From an uncultured Dysosmobacter sp. (lineage in GTDB: Bacteria > Bacillota > Clostridia > Oscillospirales > Oscillospiraceae), in assembly GCA_934565855.1 (NCBI GenBank), contig CAKTIO010000004.1:192854-256853 (forward strand): a stretch of 64,000 bases of DNA, in the 5' to 3' direction. Below are positions 27,367 through 36,236 of this stretch, piece after piece. Numbering within the stretch: position 1 is the first letter of the stretch; every line of letters begins with the position of its first letter. The notes under the pieces were generated by a model. The model saw only the letters and a program-made list of their open reading frames with translations, was not told where the DNA came from and did no database searches. The translations under genes were made by a program, and so were the position numbers.

Positions 27367-27464
27367 GGTTGCAATCTTCTTTCTTTTCATATTTGAATGG
27401 TTTATTGGTTTGCATATCATAAAGAGAATGCCCAGAAAAACAGACGTTTTCTTGGACTTGCATA

Positions 27465-27493
27465 ACCATAGCACGTTCCGGAAGTGATGTCAA
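27465..27493 (-). promoter_or_regulatory. Promoter of the ABC transporter/M20 unit
   Basis: On the minus strand TTGACA (27493-27488), 17 bases, then TATGGT (27470-27465) with an extended TGC before the -10. Confidence 0.65.
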
Positions 27494-27635
27494 TACTTTT
27501 TCAGAAATAGTGAATAAATATTTGACGGAAAATCCGTCAGAATCACAGAAAAATTCAGCATTTTCAAAAGGACAGAGGCGTATATACCGATAACGAAATG
27601 AATAATATGTGCATATATACAGGGAAGAAATGAAT

Positions 27636-27660
27636 AAGCCGGTCCTGCACGGACCGGCTT
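27636..27660. terminator. Terminator between the Na/Pi gene and the ABC unit
   Basis: AAGCCGGTCC and GGACCGGCTT form a perfect 10-bp stem around TGCAC, just past the stop of the minus-strand Na/Pi symporter gene. The U tract is weak. Confidence 0.6.
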
Positions 27661-27677
27661 GTCCTATTTTCAATCTG

Positions 27678-29426
27678 TCAGCCGCGGGGCAGCTGATAGC
27701 GGTTCAGATCGGCTTTCAGATCCCGGGCGAAGGAATTTCCCGCCTTGACCTCCTGCAGATAGGAGTGGGCATTCAGTCCCGGCGTCTCCGACTCAATGAC
27801 GCAGATGGCAATGTTGGAGCAGTGATCGGACACCCGCTCGATGTTGGTCAAAAGATCATTCAGAACAAAACCAAGCTGAATGGTGCATTTTCCGCTTTGC
27901 AGCCGTTCGATATGCCGCAGGCGGATCTCTTCGATCAGCTGGTCGATGGTTTCCTCCAACGGCTCAATGCGGGAGGCGGAGCTGACATCGTTTTGAATGA
28001 AGCTGTCAAAGGTCTGACTGAGAATGTCCCGGACCGCCTGATCCAGAACATGCAGCTCACCGGAGGCAGCATCGGAAAAGTGCAGCTCCTTTTCCTTCAG
28101 TTCCCGGGCGGATTCCTGTAAATTCAGGGCATGGTCTCCGATGCGCTCAAAGTCATTGATGGAGTGCAGCAGCCGGGAAACATCCTGGCTGTCCTCTGCG
28201 GAAATGCCCTTGCGGGAGATCTCCACCAGATAGCTGCCCAGATGGTCCTCGTAAAGGTCCAGCTTGTCCTCATTGGAAAGAATACTGCCCTCCCGGTCGG
28301 TGTCGTATTCCTTTAGCTGCTGCAATGCCAGCAGCAGGTTCTGGTGTGCCAGCTCTGCCATCTGGTTGGTCATATTTACACATTCGCTGATGGCAACGCT
28401 GGGAGTACGCAGCAGCCGGGGGTCCAGAAAAGCGACCTCGGCAGTCTTGTCCTCCTGATTCACCAGAAGACACGCCAGCTTTTCCAACTGGCGTGAGAAG
28501 GGCAGCAGCAGGGCGGTGGTGACTACATTAAAAATGGTATGGCAGAAGGCAATGCCCACCGCGCCGATGGGCTGCCCGATAAAGGTGAAGTGCAGCAGGG
28601 CATTGGCACCGTAAAAAACCACCAGACAGAAAGCGGTGCCGATGACGTTGAAGGAGATGTGTACGGCAGCTACCCGCTTGGCGTTCCGGGAGACACCGAT
28701 GGAGCTGAGCAAAGCGGTGACACAGGTGCCGATGTTCTGTCCCATGATGATGGGAATTGCCATGCCGTAGGTAATGCTGCCGGTCAGTGCCAGCGCCTGT
28801 AAAATGCCGACAGAGGCAGCGGAGGATTGAATGACACCGGTAAAGACTGCGCCCACGGCAACGCCCAGCAGGGGATTCTGGAAGGCGGTCAGCAGCTGCT
28901 CGAATTCGGGCATTTCCGCCAGAGGACTGACAGCGTCCTTCATCAGCTCCATGCCATACATTAAAATGGCAAAGCCCACCATGATACGCCCGATATCCCG
29001 GCGACGCTGCTTTTTGGAGCCCATGATGAAGATAATGCCGATCAGGGCGATGACCGGAGAGAAGTTCTCCGGCTTCAGAAGATTGATCCAGACGTTGCTG
29101 CTCTCCAGCCCTGTGAGGGAGAGGATCCAGGCGGTGAGCGTGGTGCCGATATTGGAACCCATGATGACGCCGATGGTCTGCCCCAGCTCCATGACGCCGG
29201 AGTTTACCAGTCCTACCAGCATGACGGTCATGGCAGAGGAGGACTGGATGGCAATGGTGATGCCCGCGCCCAGCAGAAGGCTTTTCAGAGGATTGGAGGT
29301 CATGCGCTTCAGGGTGCGTTCCAGCTTGCCGCCCGCCATCTTTTCCAGACTTTTTGACATGGTATTCATGCCGTACAGGAAGAAGGCAAGACCGCCGCAG
29401 AGGGTTAAAATGGAATAAATGTCCAT
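27678..29426 (-). CDS. Na/Pi cotransporter family protein with PhoU-like domain
   Basis: 582 residues. The N-terminal 310 residues hold two inverted Na/Pi repeats with the QSSSA motifs IAIQSSSAMTVMLVG and VIQSSAASVGILQAL, and the G(S/Q)NIGTT/C signatures GSNIGTTLTAW and GQNIGTCVTAL. The last 250 residues are helical and PhoU-like (NDFERIGDHALNL, NIERVSDHCSNI). Such NptA/YjbB-like proteins move phosphate across the membrane, sometimes outward. AAGGAGCAGCT precedes the ATG. It is a single-gene unit with no pst or phoB genes near. Confidence 0.93.
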   Translation of the reverse strand: MDIYSILTLCGGLAFFLYGMNTMSKSLEKMAGGKLERTLKRMTSNPLKSLLLGAGITIAIQSSSAMTVMLVGLVNSGVMELGQTIGVIMGSNIGTTLTAWILSLTGLESSNVWINLLKPENFSPVIALIGIIFIMGSKKQRRRDIGRIMVGFAILMYGMELMKDAVSPLAEMPEFEQLLTAFQNPLLGVAVGAVFTGVIQSSAASVGILQALALTGSITYGMAIPIIMGQNIGTCVTALLSSIGVSRNAKRVAAVHISFNVIGTAFCLVVFYGANALLHFTFIGQPIGAVGIAFCHTIFNVVTTALLLPFSRQLEKLACLLVNQEDKTAEVAFLDPRLLRTPSVAISECVNMTNQMAELAHQNLLLALQQLKEYDTDREGSILSNEDKLDLYEDHLGSYLVEISRKGISAEDSQDVSRLLHSINDFERIGDHALNLQESARELKEKELHFSDAASGELHVLDQAVRDILSQTFDSFIQNDVSSASRIEPLEETIDQLIEEIRLRHIERLQSGKCTIQLGFVLNDLLTNIERVSDHCSNIAICVIESETPGLNAHSYLQEVKAGNSFARDLKADLNRYQLPRG

Positions 29427-29650
29427 AGCTGCTCCTTTATTTTACAGTGTTTTTACCGCCCGTTCACAGAACCCTTGAAAATGGACCGCTTTGCCGGACC
29501 GAAAACCAGCGCGGCACAACAACACATTTTATTATACGGGCGGGAGGGATGGATAGAAAGCATGGGCGTGTCAAACCTGTGTAAAATCTATGTAAAATTT
29601 TACGCGGTCTTCCACAAAATCATACCTGCCGGGATCGGTGCAGCGGATTC

Positions 29651-29680
29651 TTGACAGGAAAAGAGTAGAGATGCTATCAT
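29651..29680 (+). promoter_or_regulatory. Promoter for the YhcH-like gene
   Basis: TTGACA (29651-29656), 18 bases, TATCAT (29675-29680), 34 bases before the ATG. Confidence 0.65.
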
Positions 29681-29714
29681 CATGCAGAGAGAATGAAGAA
29701 AAGAGGAAACGGAA

Positions 29715-30179
29715 ATGATCGTTGACCGGATACAGAATTATCAAACCTACTGCGGGGCGGTGCCTGGGCTGCGGGAGGGCATGGCGTTTGTAAAAACGCT
29801 GACTGACCAGCCTGTTGGAACCTACTCCAACCCAGATTACCCGGGGATGTTCGCTATGGTGCAGGAGGGGCCCACCTGCGAGATCGGGCAAAACCGGATG
29901 GAGAGCCACCGCCGCCGTTTGGATGTGCAGCTTTTACTGGACGGACAGGAAGCGGTGGAATGGGAAGAAATTTCCAGTTTGACGCCGGACGGGGAATATG
30001 ATCCGAAGAAGGACTTTGCCTTTTATCACGGCGGTGGCAGACGGATGGAGTTGTCCGCAGGAATGTTCTATATCCTTTTTCCGCAGGATGGACACCGGTG
30101 CTGTGGAAGGGTCACGGGAGAAGCCGGAGAGCATTACCGTAAGATCGTGCTGAAGCTCCCGGTGGAGGAAGCGCGCTGA
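29715..30179 (+). CDS. YhcH/YjgK/YiaL family protein
   Basis: 154 residues of the DUF386 cupin-like fold: the ESHRRRLDVQLLLDG block corresponds to the family's metal-site E.H....D.Q, and the second half has FYILFPQDGHRCC matching F(F)PED.H. Family members act in sugar (sialic acid, N-acetyl sugar) catabolism and may be anomerases; a biochemical role is not settled. AGAGGAAACGG precedes the ATG. No sugar operon is adjacent. Confidence 0.87.
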   Translation: MIVDRIQNYQTYCGAVPGLREGMAFVKTLTDQPVGTYSNPDYPGMFAMVQEGPTCEIGQNRMESHRRRLDVQLLLDGQEAVEWEEISSLTPDGEYDPKKDFAFYHGGGRRMELSAGMFYILFPQDGHRCCGRVTGEAGEHYRKIVLKLPVEEAR

Positions 30180-30192
30180 GACTGAAAAGATG

Positions 30193-30233
30193 AAAAAGGA
30201 TGCCGCCCTGAAGTTCAGGACGACATCCTTTTT
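30193..30233. terminator. Bidirectional terminator between yhcH-like and recQ
   Basis: AAAAAGGATG pairs with CATCCTTTTT and encloses a second stem CCTGAA/TTCAGG. A and T tracts on both sides let it end both converging genes. Confidence 0.8.
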
Positions 30234-30251
30234 ATTGCGCTTTCTAAGCTA

Positions 30252-32081
30252 TTATTCCGATGCTTCGGAGAATTTCTGGATCAGAGACAGGAAAGCGTCG
30301 CCGTACTGCTCTGCTTTACGGACGCCGACACCGCTGACGCCCAGCAGCTCCTGCTGGGTGCGGGGTTGCCGGAACGCCATATCCCGCAGGGTCTGATCGG
30401 AAAAGACCACAAAGGCGGGAACGCCCTGCTGCCGGGCAAGCTTGGTGCGCAGCTCCTTCAACTGGTCAAACAGTTGGGACTGCCGGGCATCCAGCTTTTC
30501 AAAGACAGGACGGCGCTTTTCACTGGGAATGACTACCTTCATGCGTATGTCAGGGAGAGAGGAGGGATCGGTGCGCAGGATCGCAATTGCCTTATCTGTC
30601 AGCCGCAGCGTGGGATAGGACCCCTCTGTCAGCAGAAGATAGCCCTCATCCACCAGAAAGCGGATACGGTCCTGTACCTCCTGCTGGGTCAGGTGGGAGA
30701 GAACACAGTAGGTTCCCTCTTCATTGAGCCGGTAGCGCAGAATACGCTCATCCCGCCCGCCGCAGAGAATGGCGGCAATGAGTGTGATGCCGTAATGCTC
30801 TCCGGTGTCGGAAACGCAGCGCAGGATCCGGCGGGCTTCCGGTCCGATGTCCCGTTCCTCAAAGTTGTGCAGGCAGTTCCAGCAGTTTCCACAGTTGGCG
30901 GGTGCGTGTTCTCCAAAATAACTCAGCAGGAACTGCCGCAGGCAGCTGCGGCAGCGGCAGTAAAAGGTCATCTGCTTCAGACGTTCCAGGTCCCGCTGGC
31001 GCAGCTGGGCGGCGGTTTCCGGAGAGACACCCTCCGCAGGCTGGCTATGGTCTATGAGATACTGTGCGGTGCGCACGTCCTGACCGCTATACAGCAGGAT
31101 GCAGGAGGCTGCTGCCCCGTCCCGTCCGGCGCGCCCTGCTTCCTGATAATAGCTTTCCAGATCCTTGGGCATGTTGTAGTGGACAACATAGCGGACATCC
31201 GATTTGTCGATGCCCATGCCGAAGGCGTTGGTGGCAACCATGATGCGGCGGCGGTCAAACAGAAAATCCTCCTGATTTTTCCGGCGCTCCTCCGGCTCCA
31301 GTCCCGCGTGATAGCGGGTGGCGTCCAGACCGGCGGCACAGAGGGCATCGCAGACCTCCTCCACATTTTTCCGGGTGGAGCAGTAGACGATGCCGCATTC
31401 ACCGGGATGCTCCCGGATGACGGACAGCAGCTCTGCCGGGCGGGAGGAGGGATGACGGACCTCAAAATAAAGGTTGGCACGGTCGAAGCCGGTGACCTGC
31501 TCCAGGGGCTGTTCCAGCTTCAGAAGCCGCTGAATGTCCTCCCGGACCTTTGGCGTGGCGGTGGCGGTAAAGGCTCCCACCGGAGGACGCTGGGGCAGGG
31601 AGGCGAGAAAGTCCGGAATGGTCAGGTAAGCGGGACGGAAGTCCTGTCCCCATTGGGAAATGCAGTGGGCTTCGTCCACAGCCAGCAGGGAGATGCTGGC
31701 GGATTGAACAAACTCCTGAAAAGCGGGGGTGTTCAGCCGTTCCGGCGCAACGTAAATGATGCGGTACCAACCGTCTTTTGCGCGGGAGAGCGCCAGCTGA
31801 TACTGCCGGAAGGTCAGGGAGCTGTTGAGAAAGGCGGCGGGAATGCCCATCTGCACCAGCTGCGTCACTTGGTCCCGCATCAGCGAGACCAGTGGAGAGA
31901 CCACCAGTGTGATGCCTGGCAGCAGCATGGCGGGGATCTGGTAACACAGGGATTTTCCGCCGCCGGTGGGCATCACATTCAGAACATCCCTTCCCGCCAG
32001 CAGGGCGTCGATGATGGGCTCCTGTCCGGGACGGAAGGAGTCGTAGCCATAATAGGTTTTTAAAAGTTCCAGTTTTGTCAT
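30252..32081 (-). CDS. recQ: ATP-dependent DNA helicase RecQ
   Basis: 609 residues with all RecQ parts. Walker A is MPTGGGKSLCYQIP, Walker B with DEAH is LAVDEAHCISQWGQDFRPAY, and the arginine-finger region is GRAGRDG. The RQC zinc module (CRCRSCLRQ...CGNCWNC) is followed by the winged helix and a C-terminal HRDC domain (FVVFSDQTLRDMAFRQPRT and LLGVSGVGVRKAEQYGDAFL). RecQ resolves recombination intermediates and stalled forks. It follows aldh by 22 bases and may be read through from it. Confidence 0.96.
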   Translation of the reverse strand: MTKLELLKTYYGYDSFRPGQEPIIDALLAGRDVLNVMPTGGGKSLCYQIPAMLLPGITLVVSPLVSLMRDQVTQLVQMGIPAAFLNSSLTFRQYQLALSRAKDGWYRIIYVAPERLNTPAFQEFVQSASISLLAVDEAHCISQWGQDFRPAYLTIPDFLASLPQRPPVGAFTATATPKVREDIQRLLKLEQPLEQVTGFDRANLYFEVRHPSSRPAELLSVIREHPGECGIVYCSTRKNVEEVCDALCAAGLDATRYHAGLEPEERRKNQEDFLFDRRRIMVATNAFGMGIDKSDVRYVVHYNMPKDLESYYQEAGRAGRDGAAASCILLYSGQDVRTAQYLIDHSQPAEGVSPETAAQLRQRDLERLKQMTFYCRCRSCLRQFLLSYFGEHAPANCGNCWNCLHNFEERDIGPEARRILRCVSDTGEHYGITLIAAILCGGRDERILRYRLNEEGTYCVLSHLTQQEVQDRIRFLVDEGYLLLTEGSYPTLRLTDKAIAILRTDPSSLPDIRMKVVIPSEKRRPVFEKLDARQSQLFDQLKELRTKLARQQGVPAFVVFSDQTLRDMAFRQPRTQQELLGVSGVGVRKAEQYGDAFLSLIQKFSEASE

Positions 32082-32103
32082 GACAGACCTGCTTTTTAAA
32101 AGA

Positions 32104-33483
32104 TCATTTCAGGAAAAAGTGGATGAGCTTGTCGTGCAGGGACGTGTAGGGCTGGTAGCGCATGGGCAGATCCAGCCAGGTTTTTTTATCCACAATGCTT
32201 TTCCGGTGAGAAAAGGCTTCAAAGCCGGCACGCCCGTGGTACGCGCCCATGCCGCTCTCTCCCACGCCGCCAAAGCCCATGGAGGATGTGGCAAGATGGA
32301 TGACCACATCGTTGACACAGCCGCCGCCGAAGGAACAGCGGTCCAGAAGATCGCGGATCACGGGGCGGTTTTCCGAAAATAAATACAGTGCCAGTGGTTT
32401 GGGGCGGTTTGCCAGCAGAGTGGGGATCTCCTCAATGTCCCGGTAGGTCAGCACCGGCAGAATGGGACCGAAGATCTCCTCCTGCATGACAGCATCATCC
32501 CAGCAGACACCGTCCATTACCGTGGGAGCAATCTGCAATGCTTCCGGACGGCACTCTCCGCCGCAGAATACCTTTTCCGGCATCAAAAGGCGGCGCAGGC
32601 GCTGGTAGTGCTTTTCGTTGATGATATGCCCATAATTGGGATTTTCCAGCGGCTGTGCGCCGAACTGGCGGGTGATCTCCCGCCGAAGGTGGGATAAGAA
32701 TTCCTCCTTAACGGATTCCTGGCAGAGGATATAGTCCGGCGCAACGCAGGTCTGTCCACAGTTGAGAAATTTACCGAAAACGATCCGGCGGGCAGCCAGC
32801 GGCAGCTGTGCGGAGGCTTCTATGATGCAGGGACTTTTGCCGCCCAATTCCAGCACGGCGGGCGTGAGATGCTCTGCAGCGCGGCGCAGGACCTCCTTAC
32901 CGACAGATTGGGACCCGGTGAAAAAGATCATGTCGAATTTCTGAGACAGCAGGCTGCTGTTTTCCTGCCTGCCGCCGGATACCACGCGGACCAGCTCCGG
33001 CGGGAAGCAGCCGCCTAAAAGCTCGGCAAGGACCTGACTGGTGGCAGGGGAATAGGCGCTGGGCTTTACCACGGCGGTGTTGCCCGCCGCCAGCGCGTCA
33101 CACAGGGGACCGATGGTCAAAAGAAAGGGGTAGTTCCAGGGACTCATAATAAGGACCGTGCCGTAGGGCGAGGGCTTGACAAAGCTGCGGGAGACATACT
33201 GTGCCAAGGGGGTGGGAACGCGCCGCTCCCGGGAAAGCCGGGCGGTGTGGGAAATCATCCAGCTCAGCTCACTGAGCGCCAGTCCGGTTTCGCACATATA
33301 GCTTTCAGCGGGGCTTTTTCCAAGGTCTGCCCGCAAAGCTTCGTGGATGCAGTCCTGCCGGGCGAGGATGGCGGCACGGAGCTGCTTCAGCGCGTCAATG
33401 CGCGCTGCTGCCGGCAGGGTGCGCCTGGTTTGAAAGCAGGCACGTTGACTTTCCACGATCTGACGGATCTCCGACTCGTTCAT
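32104..33483 (-). CDS. NAD(P)-dependent aldehyde dehydrogenase
   Basis: 459 residues, the length of the short ALDH3/coniferyl-type group. The catalytic Glu lies in VLELGGKSPCIIEA and the catalytic Cys in FGKFLNCGQTCVAPDY; the cofactor pocket has ...PWNYPFLLTIGPL and FTGSQSVGKEVL. It oxidises aliphatic or aromatic aldehydes to acids. ATG 33483 follows AAGGAGCACC. Its first 89 bases overlap the 3' end of the alcohol dehydrogenase gene. Paired with the ADH it would form an alcohol-aldehyde-acid route. Confidence 0.93.
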   Translation of the reverse strand: MNESEIRQIVESQRACFQTRRTLPAAARIDALKQLRAAILARQDCIHEALRADLGKSPAESYMCETGLALSELSWMISHTARLSRERRVPTPLAQYVSRSFVKPSPYGTVLIMSPWNYPFLLTIGPLCDALAAGNTAVVKPSAYSPATSQVLAELLGGCFPPELVRVVSGGRQENSSLLSQKFDMIFFTGSQSVGKEVLRRAAEHLTPAVLELGGKSPCIIEASAQLPLAARRIVFGKFLNCGQTCVAPDYILCQESVKEEFLSHLRREITRQFGAQPLENPNYGHIINEKHYQRLRRLLMPEKVFCGGECRPEALQIAPTVMDGVCWDDAVMQEEIFGPILPVLTYRDIEEIPTLLANRPKPLALYLFSENRPVIRDLLDRCSFGGGCVNDVVIHLATSSMGFGGVGESGMGAYHGRAGFEAFSHRKSIVDKKTWLDLPMRYQPYTSLHDKLIHFFLK

Positions 33484-34693
33484 TCTGAGGTGCTCCTTCC
33501 ATCACTGCATAGTAAAAGTATTCCAGCTCGGTGTGGTCCCACAGCCGGGGAACGGGATAAAGGGGATTTGCCTCCCGGTCGGCATAGCGCGCCAGCTGGG
33601 GAATGTCCTCGGCGTGAATGCCCTCCAACCGGGTGGGAATGCCCATTTCCCGGTTCATCCGGCGGATCGCCCGGATCAGGGCGGCTGCGCCAATGGCGTC
33701 GGATTCCTCCGGAGTAGAAAGACCTGCGGCGTAGCTGAGCTGGTGCAGCTTTTTCTCTGCGCTGGGACCATATGCTTCCAGTACGATGGGCAGCAGCACA
33801 GAGTTTGCCAGCCCGTGGGGAATGTTGTATCGCCCGCCCAGAGAGTGCGCCACCGCATGAACATAGCCTACATAGGATTTACTGAAGGCGCTGCCAGCCA
33901 GAAATGCGGCTTGCAGCATCTGCTCCCGGGCTTCCATGTCGCTGCCATTTTCCACAGCACGCTTCAGATAGGTAAAAATCAGCTGGACTGCTTTTGTGGC
34001 GGCGGCGCGGGTCTCACAGGTGGTGGACCCGCCGATGTATGCCTCAATGGCGTGGGTCAGTGCGTCCATTCCGGTGGTGGCGGTGACGAAGGGCGGCAGG
34101 CTGCGGGTGACCTCCGGGTCCAGCACGGCGTAGCGGGGAATCAGAGGAAAGTCATTGATGGGATATTTGTGATGGGTGGCGGGGTCCGTGATGACCGCAG
34201 CGAGGGTTGTTTCACTGCCTGTTCCGGCTGTGGTGGGAATGGCGACCAGCACCGGCAGGCGGCGGTGAATTTTTAAAATACCGTTCATCTCACCCAACGT
34301 CTTTTTCGGCTGGGCAAGACGTGCGCCCACCGCCTTGGCACAGTCGATGGAGGAGCCGCCGCCAAAGGCGATAAGTCCCTGACATTGCTGCTGCAAATAG
34401 CGCTGCCGTGCCGCCTCTACATTGTCCACCGTGGGGTTGGCAACGGTGTCATCGTAAACGGTGCAGAGGATGCCGGACTCGGAGAGCGCCTGCTCCAGGG
34501 AAGCGGTCAATCCGGCGCCGCGGATTCGGGCATCCGTTACCAGCAAGATGCGGGAAATGCCCTCCTGCTTCAAAGCGCCGGGAACATCCTGTACCCGGTG
34601 CAGAAGCTGAGGCGTCCGGTAGGGCAGAAAGGGCAGCGCCAGCCGAAATACCAGCTGGTAGGCGCGGCACCAGCCTTTGCGCAGAAAATTCAT
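33395..34693 (-). CDS. Iron-containing alcohol dehydrogenase
   Basis: 432 residues of the group III ADH family. NAD binding is at GGGSSIDCAKAVGA; the metal-ligand helix is TGMDALTHAIEAYIGG and HAVAHSLGGRYNIPHGLAN. These enzymes interconvert alcohols and aldehydes. The natural family end would be near LEYFYYAVMEG; the last 30 residues are an extension that reads into the aldehyde dehydrogenase gene in another frame. The ATG lies one base after the marR stop, with GGAGGAAG 11 bases upstream, so marR-adh-aldh are one transcript. Confidence 0.92.
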   Translation of the reverse strand: MNFLRKGWCRAYQLVFRLALPFLPYRTPQLLHRVQDVPGALKQEGISRILLVTDARIRGAGLTASLEQALSESGILCTVYDDTVANPTVDNVEAARQRYLQQQCQGLIAFGGGSSIDCAKAVGARLAQPKKTLGEMNGILKIHRRLPVLVAIPTTAGTGSETTLAAVITDPATHHKYPINDFPLIPRYAVLDPEVTRSLPPFVTATTGMDALTHAIEAYIGGSTTCETRAAATKAVQLIFTYLKRAVENGSDMEAREQMLQAAFLAGSAFSKSYVGYVHAVAHSLGGRYNIPHGLANSVLLPIVLEAYGPSAEKKLHQLSYAAGLSTPEESDAIGAAALIRAIRRMNREMGIPTRLEGIHAEDIPQLARYADREANPLYPVPRLWDHTELEYFYYAVMEGAPQNERVGDPSDRGKSTCLLSNQAHPAGSSAH

Positions 34694-34694
34694 T

Positions 34695-35156
34695 TTAAAG
34701 TTCTTCCTCCCGTTCGGTGCAGTATTCCTGCAAATTTTGCGCGATATGGGTCAACGTGCTGTAAAACAGGGCACGCTGGGAGGAGCTAAGTCCTCTGCCG
34801 CCCCGTTCCACCGCCACACGAATACGGTCGTTTACCGCTGCGGCGACCTGCTGTCCCTCCGGAGTCAGGACCAGCCGGGCGCGGTAGCTCCGTCCGCCGG
34901 AGACAGGCGGAAGGCGGCGCAGAAGACAGCGCTCCTCCAGCAGGGCGATCCAGCGGGAGACCGCTGCCTTGTCCTCTTCACAGAGGGCGGACAGCTCCGC
35001 CGAGGTCAGTCCCTCTGGATGGCGGCTCAGATGAAACAGGCAGAGGGCGTGTCCGCCCTTGAGATGAAATTCCGTCATTTCCATAGCCTTGATCCGCTGA
35101 ATACAGCGGTACAGTGTGGAAATGGCGGCTGTGAAGGTTTCAAACCGCTGTTCCAT
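34695..35156 (-). CDS. MarR family transcriptional regulator
   Basis: 153 residues with a MarR winged helix: LKGGHALCLFHLSRHPEGLTSAELSALCEEDKAAVSRWIALLEE contains the helix-turn-helix, and the wing has PPVSGGRSYRARLVLTPEG. It heads the adh-aldh unit and probably represses it until an alcohol, aldehyde or phenolic ligand binds. ATG 35156 was chosen on the domain start; a weak GGCAGGG precedes it. A palindrome over the predicted transcription start is its likely operator. Confidence 0.9.
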   Translation of the reverse strand: MEQRFETFTAAISTLYRCIQRIKAMEMTEFHLKGGHALCLFHLSRHPEGLTSAELSALCEEDKAAVSRWIALLEERCLLRRLPPVSGGRSYRARLVLTPEGQQVAAAVNDRIRVAVERGGRGLSSSQRALFYSTLTHIAQNLQEYCTEREEEL

Positions 35157-35187
35157 GAGAGAGCCCTGCCTTTCCTGCGTGCATAGA

Positions 35188-35203
35188 TGTTGATTTGTCA
35201 ACA
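35188..35203 (-). promoter_or_regulatory. Candidate MarR operator
   Basis: TGTTGA-TTTG-TCAACA is a 6+4+6 palindrome that lies just downstream of the -10 box, over the expected transcription start of marR-adh-aldh. Its size and position are typical of MarR autorepressor sites. Confidence 0.6.
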
Positions 35204-35208
35204 AGCGG

Positions 35209-35237
35209 AGTATACTGCGGGAAAAGGGAGGTGTCAA
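35209..35237 (-). promoter_or_regulatory. Promoter of the marR-adh-aldh unit
   Basis: On the minus strand TTGACA (35237-35232), 17 bases and TATACT (35214-35209). Confidence 0.75.
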
Positions 35238-35306
35238 TGAAGAAGGAAAACTTTTTGAGAATTTCTGACACGGTTCTGAAAAGTAGAGACTATACCATAA
35301 AAACAC

Positions 35307-35331
35307 CCGGCTGCCGCATTGGCAGCCGGGA
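35307..35331. terminator. Terminator after the radical SAM gene
   Basis: CCCGGCTGCC and GGCAGCCGGG form a 10-bp stem with loop GCATT. On the minus strand TGTTTTTATGG follows, as expected of an intrinsic terminator for the radical SAM gene. Confidence 0.8.
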
Positions 35332-35336
35332 AGCCC

Positions 35337-36230
35337 TCAGAAGCGGCTGCCCTGTTCGATATCATCTCTCAGAAACGCCTGCTGAATGGCGTTCCAGACC
35401 CGCTTTTTATCACCGCTCCACAGCGGTGCCAGCAGATCCCGCTTGGCGCCGTCTCCGGTAAGCCGGTGAATGACCATTTTCCGGGGAATTACCTGTACAC
35501 AGCGCTCCAAAAGGGAGATGTATTCCTCTAACTCCAATACAGGCACCCGACCTGCCTGCCATTCCAGGGCGAGATCGGTGCCGCGCAGGACGTGCAGCAG
35601 GTGGAACTTGATACCATCTGCGCCGGAAGTACCAATATAATGGGCAGTTTCCTCCATCATTTTCGGGGTTTCTCCTGGAATGCCCAGAATCTGATGAACG
35701 ATCACCGTGATCCCGTGCTGCTTCAAGGCGCTCACAGCTGCATCGAAGATGGGCAGTTCATACCCCCGGCGCAGATATGCAGCGGACAGGGGATGGATGG
35801 TTTGCAGCCCTAATTCGACCCAGACGGGCTTTTGACGGTTCAATTCTTCCAATAAGGAGAGGATGGGACCGCTCAGACAGTCCGGGCGGGTGGCAATGGA
35901 AAGCGCAGCGATTTCAGGGGGCTGGATGGCGGCGGTATACAGCGGGCGCAGTACCTCCGCCGGGGCATAGGTGTTGGTGAAGGATTGAAAGTAAGCGATA
36001 TACTTTGGGGCGGGACCTGCTTTTGCCGCTACCCGGAGCTTTGCCGCTTCCAGCTGCGCGGGAATCGTCCCTGCGGCGGCAAAGGTTCCGGCACCATCAC
36101 AGAAGATGCAGCCCCGGCTGCCTAAGGTCCCGTCCCGGTTGGGGCAGGAGCAGCCGGAGGAGAGAGCGAGCTTATAGACCTTGCAGCCGAAGGTGCGCTT
36201 CAGATAGTCGTTAAGACGGTTCCAGTACAT
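35337..36230 (-). CDS. TIGR01212 family radical SAM protein (YtqA/YhcC-like)
   Basis: 297 residues. The iron-sulfur motif is SCPNRDGTLGSRGCIFC, with the three cluster cysteines at about 29, 41 and 44, the spacing specific to TIGR01212. SAM-binding elements follow (YFQSFTNTYAP, ALSIATRPDCL, ELGLQTIH, GIPGETPKMM). The family is linked to tRNA or small-molecule modification, but the reaction is unknown. It starts six bases after the MazG stop, so the two are co-transcribed. Confidence 0.9.
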   Translation of the reverse strand: MYWNRLNDYLKRTFGCKVYKLALSSGCSCPNRDGTLGSRGCIFCDGAGTFAAAGTIPAQLEAAKLRVAAKAGPAPKYIAYFQSFTNTYAPAEVLRPLYTAAIQPPEIAALSIATRPDCLSGPILSLLEELNRQKPVWVELGLQTIHPLSAAYLRRGYELPIFDAAVSALKQHGITVIVHQILGIPGETPKMMEETAHYIGTSGADGIKFHLLHVLRGTDLALEWQAGRVPVLELEEYISLLERCVQVIPRKMVIHRLTGDGAKRDLLAPLWSGDKKRVWNAIQQAFLRDDIEQGSRF

Positions 36231-36236
36231 CTGATG

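Noticed and set aside
30366..32063. 565-codon plus-strand frame over recQ
   Set aside because: Antisense to a fully conserved RecQ; Gly/Val/Gln-rich translation without a domain.
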